In this document: positions 6,238 to 11,127 of the stretch, piece by piece | Position numbering within the stretch: position 1 is the first letter of the stretch | Layout of the letters: every line of letters starts with the position of its first letter | Source: Bacillota bacterium | Lineage (GTDB): Bacteria; Bacillota; Clostridia; Peptostreptococcales; Anaerovoracaceae | Assembly (NCBI GenBank): GCA_029266295.1 | Contig: JAQSXD010000163.1 | Span: 1-11,127, forward strand | Direction of reading: 5' to 3' | DNA: 11,127 bases | Notes under the pieces: model-generated | What the model was told of the DNA's origin: nothing | Seen by the model: only the letters and a program-made list of their open reading frames with translations | Databases searched by the model: none | Position numbers and translations under genes: made by a program

Positions 6238-6264
6238 GAGATTTGATGTAAAATCTGTTATGAT
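6236..6264 (+). promoter_or_regulatory. Promoter of the ArgA-like GNAT gene
   Basis: TTGAGA (6236-6241) and TATGAT (6259-6264) are separated by exactly 17 nt. Transcription would start near 6271, giving a leader of about 30 nt and leaving the in-frame ATG at 6267 upstream of the transcript. Confidence 0.7.
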
Positions 6265-6302
6265 ATATGGAAATATTTAAGTGCGACAGGAAAGGAAACT
6301 GT

Positions 6303-6758
6303 ATGATTATCAGAAAGGCCAGATTGTCCGACTCGGAGGCAATACATAAATTAGTGTATCATTATGCAAAGAAAGGTTTAATGTTAGCGCGCTCCAGAAG
6401 CGCCATTTATGAGGATATCAGAAATTATTCCGTTATGGAAGAGGACGGCGAAGTGGTGGGAATCGGTGCCCTTTCGATCCTTTGGGTTGATCTCGCTGAG
6501 GTAAGAACACTTGCTGTTAAGGAGCGCTTTTCAGGACAAGGCGTCGGAAAAAAGCTGGTACAACATTTTTTAGAAGAAGCAAAAGAATTGGGCATACAAA
6601 AAGTATTTACCCTTACGTATCAGACTGCATTCTTTGAAAAATGCGGATTTAAAGAGATTAGCAAGGAAGGCATGCCTCATAAGATCTGGAAAGATTGCTT
6701 GAACTGTCCAAAGTTCCCCAATTGCGATGAGGTTTTGATGGAGATGGAAATCAAATAA
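6303..6758 (+). CDS. argA: ArgA-like GNAT N-acetyltransferase (probable N-acetylglutamate synthase)
   Basis: This 151-residue GNAT protein is cytoplasmic. It probably transfers acetyl from acetyl-CoA to the alpha-amino group of L-glutamate, the first step of arginine synthesis. The start is MIIRKARLSDSEAIHKL. Strands EDGEVVGIGALSI (47-59) and LAEVRTLAV (64-72) lead to the acetyl-CoA loop SGQGVGKKL (77-85). The family-typical tail is LTYQTAFFEKCGF (104-116), MPHKIW (124-129) and a cysteine cluster CLNCPKFPNC (132-141). This layout matches the short stand-alone ArgA-type enzymes rather than the kinase-fused form. I choose the ATG at 6303 because AGGAAAGGA precedes it and the promoter places the upstream ATG (6267) outside the message. 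Possible ARG boxes upstream agree with the role. Another amino-acid acetyl acceptor remains possible. Confidence 0.8.
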   Translation: MIIRKARLSDSEAIHKLVYHYAKKGLMLARSRSAIYEDIRNYSVMEEDGEVVGIGALSILWVDLAEVRTLAVKERFSGQGVGKKLVQHFLEEAKELGIQKVFTLTYQTAFFEKCGFKEISKEGMPHKIWKDCLNCPKFPNCDEVLMEMEIK

Positions 6759-6763
6759 AAGCG

Positions 6764-6812
6764 GAGACCTCCGAAAGACGGCTTTAGGCAGCCTTTTCGA
6801 AGGTCTCTTTTA
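6764..6812. terminator. Long hairpin terminator between convergent genes
   Basis: GAGACCT, CGAAA and GGC on the left pair with GCC, TTTCG and AGGTCTC on the right around the loop TTTAGGCA, with a small internal loop. TTTT follows on the plus strand, just after the GNAT stop. Read leftward it is followed by CGCTTTTATTT, so it can also end transcripts of the surface-protein gene, whose stop lies 11 nt away. Confidence 0.85.
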
Positions 6813-6822
6813 TATTGCTGTT

Positions 6823-7995
6823 TTAGAGATTTTCTCTTGCCATGAGCTTATAAAGAATCTGCGCCATCTCTGCTCTTGTCGTAATTGTCCCTGGACGCAA
6901 CATCTCATCCTTACCGTTCAAAACGCCTGCCTTTACCAGCATTTCCATGGAAGTCCTTGCCCAGGAGGCAATCTGCTCGTGATCCCCAAATGCTGACAAC
7001 GATTTTCCATCGTCAGCTGCCGGTAATCTGCCCATCTTATCAAGAACATTATAAAGAAGGGTGACCATCTCCTGACGGCTGATCTTCCGCTCTGGTCCAA
7101 ATAAATTACCACCGATTCCATTGGTGATTCCCATGCCCTTTGCCGCAGCAAGATATCCGGTGTAATACCCGTTTCCTGCATCAGAGAAATTGTACAGAGG
7201 ATTCTCATCTGGTTCAAGTTCATATGCCCGCATGAGCATTACGATGAATTCACCTCTGGCCAGACTGGTATCGGGAAGGAAGAATCCGTTTCCAGTGCCC
7301 GTGACGACTGCTCTGGCTGCAAGGAAGCTTACGGCATCACGATACCATGCAAGCTCATCCACATCCGAAAAGCTTTTGTCATGATAACCGACTGCATATT
7401 GGCTGAAATGCGTAACGGTGAAGCTTACCATACCCGAAGCCGGATCATAAAATCCATTGGGAATACAGATCTTAGCGCCGCTTCCATCCAGATACCAAAT
7501 CACGATCTTTTCAGGATTCCTGCGTTCTTCCGCTGTGGGCTGGTACGGAATGCTCGCTCTGACGGGAGCATCAATGTTGCTCCATGCTGTTTGCTTTCCA
7601 TCCAAGGTTAAGGCAAGCTGAATCAGTGGTCTGCCCCCAATTGCTTCTTTTTCTTCGTAACTCAGTCCATCCTTGCTTCCTGCCCCAATGGTGATGCCTA
7701 CTTGTTTTTTTCCCACATCTTGATCATTGGAAAGCATGTTTTCCGGTATTATGAGGTTTCCGTAGTTTGTTTTTATAGTCAGTCTGCCTTCCCCCATGCT
7801 CTGAGAAATGGAGCGCGCAGGAAGTGCAAGGGTAAAACTGCTCACACCCGGAATCTGAGGGACAGCGATTATAGAAGTGCTCCCTTTCTGAAAGTATGTC
7901 TCTGTATTTTTTGCATCAAGCTGAACCAAGCCATTCATTTTTTGCGGATCCACCGCCACCGGCAACGTAGTAAGCTGGGTCTTTCCTTTTAGCAC
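6823..7995 (-). CDS. C-terminal part of surface protein: pre-SLH module and three SLH domains (out of frame with upstream part)
   Basis: The open frame ends at 6823 and encodes up to 390 residues counted from a GTG at 7995. Residues about 1-205 form a beta-rich module ending VSFTVTHFSQYAVGY (190-204), often found before SLH domains. Three SLH domains follow: 208-255 (FSDVDELAWYRDAV ... LARGEF), 269-315 (ISRQEM) and 335-386 (TTRAEM, the canonical cell-wall-binding motif). SLH trimers bind pyruvylated secondary wall polymer and anchor the protein in the S-layer. There is no signal peptide and only AAGG before the GTG, so this is unlikely to be a separate gene. It continues the beta-helix protein to the right in the other frame, overlapping its stop by 7 nt. 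I take it as one gene split by a frameshift, unless coupled reinitiation occurs. Confidence 0.9.
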   Translation of the reverse strand: MLKGKTQLTTLPVAVDPQKMNGLVQLDAKNTETYFQKGSTSIIAVPQIPGVSSFTLALPARSISQSMGEGRLTIKTNYGNLIIPENMLSNDQDVGKKQVGITIGAGSKDGLSYEEKEAIGGRPLIQLALTLDGKQTAWSNIDAPVRASIPYQPTAEERRNPEKIVIWYLDGSGAKICIPNGFYDPASGMVSFTVTHFSQYAVGYHDKSFSDVDELAWYRDAVSFLAARAVVTGTGNGFFLPDTSLARGEFIVMLMRAYELEPDENPLYNFSDAGNGYYTGYLAAAKGMGITNGIGGNLFGPERKISRQEMVTLLYNVLDKMGRLPAADDGKSLSAFGDHEQIASWARTSMEMLVKAGVLNGKDEMLRPGTITTRAEMAQILYKLMARENL

Positions 7996-10900
7996 ATCTG
8001 CCTTGGGTCCGGTGTGTCTGGAGGATCCGCTACCCTGAATGTCAGCATGAGAACCTGGGAGGCCGCACCTTCCGAATCTACCGCATAATAACGAAGGTTA
8101 TGATCTCCCTCCCCAAGAACCCCCCTTAATGGTGAGAGCGAAAATAATTGGAGTCCGGGTGCTGCGGGATAGATGCATGCAATAGAATAATCCCCATTGT
8201 CCAAAGAGCTGTATATCTTTGTATTTGGTGTATTTTCTTCATCCGTCACAGTAATGGAGTAGGGGTAATCCATGCCGAAATACACAGTTGAGTAGTTCCA
8301 GTCAGCAGCAATCACAGGGGCCTTGTTTTCTTCCGGCTTCTCAATTACCGGACCAATGGCATCACTTGCCGCAGGCTTACCAATTGTTCCATCCCCATCC
8401 TGAACCGTGACCTCAAACTGAAGCCGATAACCCACATCAGCAGAAGTAACCTGATAATTCGGACCAGAGGCACCGATGATTTCCTCCGAGGTAACAGTTT
8501 TTACATGCGTAAAGCCCTGGTATCCACTCTCCCCATTCTGTGACCACGTTGCAGGATCACTGTCTACAATCGTATAGGTTCCAGCCGGAAGAACAATTTG
8601 GGGTGATACCACCCAGTAGGCGTTATGCACGCCCATATATCCGGCAAGACCCTGGGCCTGCCATGGGCCAAAAATTCTGCCATCCAAATCACGAAGGCTG
8701 ATTTCTCCGACTGGCGAGCTGCCCTGCCCATAATTCCAGTGATAATTCTGAATGCTGCTGATCAACGTATCCTCCCCAATGGTAAATACGGTATCCGCAG
8801 AGGGACCATTTCCTACTCCACCGATATTTTCATTGGTGAACACAGTGGTCTCATCTGCTGAAATTCTCAGCCAGCGGAATGATGTGCCACTCTCTTCTGC
8901 TTCTGCTCGATGAAAATCATAGCTGCCCGTCAGCACCTCACCCTCAACAGCACTGCCGCTGATGGATACATTAGAGGCCCATATTTCAGAAAGAGCCCCA
9001 TTATAAATGTCATTTGCTGAAAGGGTGATCGGTCGGAACCGAAGGATCTTGCCTTCTGCATTTGCCTCATACACAGCCAGATATTTGTTTGTGGAAGAAT
9101 CAACTCCCAAGATGTCTGCTCCGGCAGTATATGAATTGACAACACCATCCCCAGAGGGCTCAGGACTCAGCAATACCGGTTCATCCGGTGCCGAAGATGA
9201 GACCTTAACAACAAGATGGTTGCCGCTTCCTGACGCAGCACTGATGCACGTACTCCCATCTGCCGTCCCGGGGGCTACTGACGCGGATAACGCAGCCGCG
9301 GTGGTGTTTCGAATCGTCAGATTGGGTGTATTGCTGAGAGAAACCTGCCCTTCGGTATTTTCAAATATCATACAATGATCAACAGTTATCGTTGCAGTGG
9401 AATTTTTCATATGAATGCCGTATTGGGGATTATCGTGAATGCTGCTGTTTTCAAGTGAAACCGTACCGGAAGCGCTATCAATGCGAAGGCCGTGAACACG
9501 GCTGTATCCGATATCGCAGCCCTTCATTGCGATAGTTCCGCTTGTAAGAATCGTAACGGCGGAATTGTGGGAGGAGCCATATCCATATCCCCATGATTCG
9601 CCGGCATATCGCAGAATGCCATAGTCAAGCTTCCCTGCTCCCGCTCCCTCAAACCGGATTCCACACCATTTATTGTTTTCCGGGAGCGTAGCACTTCCGT
9701 TCCCATTGGTATCCCCGCTTGCATTTTGATCATCATCATGGTAGGAGGTGAAATAGATCGACTGATCTGCATTTCCCGTGGCCTCAAGGTTACCAAAGAC
9801 ACGAAGATATTTGGGACCGTTGAATTTTAATATCGCTCCGGGAAGAATGGTCAGAGAGAAACCCTCATTTACGACAACATCTGTATTGATGATATAAGGA
9901 AATGCCGAACCCAAAACCGTATCGACGCTGATGGAACCGCCCAACAACCAAATTCCGCCCGCTCCTGCATTATCTGCTCCGATACTTGTTCCGGCAGCTG
10001 ATGTACCAAGTCCAATGCTTCCGGAGGTATTGGTCCCGAAAGTATTTCCGGAAATACCGCCCGGGAGCGCAGCGCCTTCCACGTAAAGACCATATCCCCC
10101 ATTTCCAGTGAAGCTGTTCCCACTGATGGACGGACTGCTGTTCTTACTGTAAATCCCATGGCTGCCATTGTTTTTGATTGTATTGTTTGTAAGGTTTATA
10201 TCGCCTGTTCCGTTCTCCATTCGGACACCATAAAGGCGGCTATAGCTCAGCTCACTGTTGCTGATTTCTGCATTTGCGCCAATGTTGATTATGATTGGCG
10301 CATTGTAGGTGTTCCAGCCACCCCAGTTTCCACCGGCATATTTGAGGATGCAATGATCAAACAGAGCCTCACCGTTGGCGCTATACCCGACAATGATGCT
10401 CGACCAGCCAGCGGCGGCCGGTGCTGTCGCATTTCCGTCACCGTTGGTGTCTCCTCCTGCGGTGTCATCTCTGAAATCGGTAAAGTAGATTTTCTTCTCA
10501 GCCGTACCGCGGGCATCTAATGTTCCGTCGATTAAAATCCTGAATCCCGATTTGACCTTTATAACCATTCCGGGCTTGATGGTAAGCGTTTTGCCTGCAA
10601 CAACGTGCAGATCACCGCTAATTATATAAGGAAAGCTCGATCCCCAGGTGGTATCATCGCTAATGGCGCCACCCACCCAGATTCCTTCTACTCCAGCATT
10701 GTCCGCTTCAATACTCGTTCCGGAGGCCTTTGCGGCAAGGACAATGCTGCCGGACTTGTTGCCTTCGAAATCATTTTCGGAAATGTTACCGGGAAGTGCA
10801 GTCCCTTCCACATACAGTCCGTATCCTCCGTTGTCTGTGATGCTGTTTCCATCGATGCTCGGGCTGCCGTTCTTGCTGAAAATACCGTGGCCGCCATTGT

Positions 10901-11127
10901 TTTTTATCACATTGTCTGTCAGACGAATCGTGCCTGTCGCGTTCTCAATTCTGATACCATAAAGCCGGCTGTAGCTCAGTTCACTGTTGCTGATTTCCGC
11001 ATTTGCACCAAGATTGACGATGATCGGTGCATTATAGGTATTCCAGCCTCCCCAGTTTCCTCCGGCATATTTCAGTATACAATGATCAAGCAGAACCTCG
11101 CCGTCTGCACTATATCCCACAAGGATG
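7989..11127 (-). CDS. Parallel beta-helix and Ig-like surface protein, N-terminally cut by window edge and frameshifted at its 3' end
   Basis: The frame is open to the right edge, so signal peptide and start are missing; 1,046 codons are visible. Numbering from the codon at 11120, residues 1-600 form right-handed parallel beta-helix repeats (GYSxxGE...DHCILKYAGGNWGGWNTYN; ENxTGxIxLTxNxIKNNGxHGI). They occur as two long units and one degenerate unit, with D-x-N-x-D/N-G loops (224-229, 470-475) that look calcium-binding. Residues about 717-755 and 881-908 look like two halves of an Ig-like domain around an inserted module (760-876). Another Ig/cadherin-like domain lies at 932-1030. Then comes the proline-rich ADPPDTPDP and a premature stop. 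It should be exported and wall-bound through the SLH part in the next frame. Polysaccharide binding or adhesion is inferred from architecture only. Confidence 0.9.
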   Translation of the reverse strand, partial: ILVGYSADGEVLLDHCILKYAGGNWGGWNTYNAPIIVNLGANAEISNSELSYSRLYGIRIENATGTIRLTDNVIKNNGGHGIFSKNGSPSIDGNSITDNGGYGLYVEGTALPGNISENDFEGNKSGSIVLAAKASGTSIEADNAGVEGIWVGGAISDDTTWGSSFPYIISGDLHVVAGKTLTIKPGMVIKVKSGFRILIDGTLDARGTAEKKIYFTDFRDDTAGGDTNGDGNATAPAAAGWSSIIVGYSANGEALFDHCILKYAGGNWGGWNTYNAPIIINIGANAEISNSELSYSRLYGVRMENGTGDINLTNNTIKNNGSHGIYSKNSSPSISGNSFTGNGGYGLYVEGAALPGGISGNTFGTNTSGSIGLGTSAAGTSIGADNAGAGGIWLLGGSISVDTVLGSAFPYIINTDVVVNEGFSLTILPGAILKFNGPKYLRVFGNLEATGNADQSIYFTSYHDDDQNASGDTNGNGSATLPENNKWCGIRFEGAGAGKLDYGILRYAGESWGYGYGSSHNSAVTILTSGTIAMKGCDIGYSRVHGLRIDSASGTVSLENSSIHDNPQYGIHMKNSTATITVDHCMIFENTEGQVSLSNTPNLTIRNTTAAALSASVAPGTADGSTCISAASGSGNHLVVKVSSSAPDEPVLLSPEPSGDGVVNSYTAGADILGVDSSTNKYLAVYEANAEGKILRFRPITLSANDIYNGALSEIWASNVSISGSAVEGEVLTGSYDFHRAEAEESGTSFRWLRISADETTVFTNENIGGVGNGPSADTVFTIGEDTLISSIQNYHWNYGQGSSPVGEISLRDLDGRIFGPWQAQGLAGYMGVHNAYWVVSPQIVLPAGTYTIVDSDPATWSQNGESGYQGFTHVKTVTSEEIIGASGPNYQVTSADVGYRLQFEVTVQDGDGTIGKPAASDAIGPVIEKPEENKAPVIAADWNYSTVYFGMDYPYSITVTDEENTPNTKIYSSLDNGDYSIACIYPAAPGLQLFSLSPLRGVLGEGDHNLRYYAVDSEGAASQVLMLTFRVADPPDTPDPRQMC
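9320..9650 (-). repeat. Degenerate third beta-helix repeat
   Basis: Residues about 491-600 retain the order LDYGILRYAGESWGYGYG, GYSRVHGLRID and SGTVSLENSSIHDNPQYGI, matching the first half of units 1 and 2. The copy is truncated before the strands that close the other units. Confidence 0.7.
9651..10388 (-). repeat. Beta-helix repeat unit 2 (about 738 bp)
   Basis: This unit runs from GYSANGEALFDHC (residue 245) to about residue 490. It shares AGGNWGGWNTYNAP, ISNSELSYSRLYG, GGYGLYVEG and ALPG with unit 1 at the same spacing. Its 3' third (LLGGSISVD, LKFNGPKYLRVFGNLEATG) diverges from unit 1. Confidence 0.85.
10389..11117 (-). repeat. Beta-helix repeat unit 1 (729 bp)
   Basis: This is the first visible copy of a 243-codon unit, from GYSADGEVLLDHC to the start of the next GYS. 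DNA as well as protein is similar to unit 2 (by eye well over 80 percent in the first 100 bases), which suggests a fairly recent in-frame duplication or gene-conversion homogenisation. Confidence 0.85.

Noticed and set aside
6202..6246. 14-codon frame (MNFYAQECILCIEI) after GGAGG, a possible leader peptide before the GNAT gene
   Set aside because: The best promoter starts transcription downstream of it, there is no arginine codon run and no attenuator hairpin follows. The same bases are better explained as ARG boxes.
7989..8012. Programmed -1 ribosomal frameshift in the surface-protein gene
   Set aside because: No X-XXY-YYZ slippery heptamer is present before the stop and there is no clear downstream pseudoknot; an ordinary indel or a sequencing error explains it better.
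1..11127. CRISPR array, tRNA/rRNA genes, insertion sequences
   Set aside because: No short regularly spaced repeats, cloverleaf-like segments or transposase-like proteins were seen on either strand; the only long repeats are coding beta-helix units.

Overview
This window looks like chromosomal DNA of an anaerobic Bacillota, probably class Clostridia. The evidence is strong AAAGGAGG-type ribosome binding sites, bacterial microcompartment (BMC) shell genes, an SLH-anchored surface protein, a short ArgA-like GNAT with ArgR/AhrC-like boxes, and moderate G+C. I cannot name the genus. Almost every gene runs leftward (minus strand); the only rightward gene is the GNAT at 6303-6758.

Region 1 (1-2100) is the upstream end of a BMC operon read right to left. 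It holds a ten-helix DMT-type permease, an 88-residue uncharacterised winged-helix-like protein that may be translationally coupled to it, a BMC-H shell protein, and a second BMC-H shell protein cut by the left edge. A candidate promoter overlapped by a near-perfect 20-bp palindrome precedes the permease. No signature enzyme lies in the window, so the substrate is unknown. A glycyl-radical (choline-type) locus is one possibility.

Region 2 (2100-3600) holds a gene-poor stretch, a small helical protein of unknown function ending at a terminator, and an EmrE-type small multidrug resistance transporter that ends at a strong intrinsic terminator.

Region 3 (3584-6303) is a two-gene unit: a DUF4125-like protein followed 15 nt later by a TPR plus DUF4037-like (nucleotidyltransferase-like) protein. 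It has its own promoter and possibly reads on into the SMR gene. This is the least understood system in the window.

Region 4 (6200-6812) is a monocistronic ArgA-like N-acetyltransferase gene with a good promoter, possible tandem arginine-repressor boxes, and a long hairpin terminator shared with the convergent gene.

Region 5 (6823-11127) encodes a very large surface protein: parallel beta-helix repeats (two of 729-738 bp and one degenerate), Ig-like modules, then three SLH domains. Its reading frame is broken once near 8007, between the beta-helix/Ig part and the SLH anchor. Its N-terminus lies beyond the right edge.
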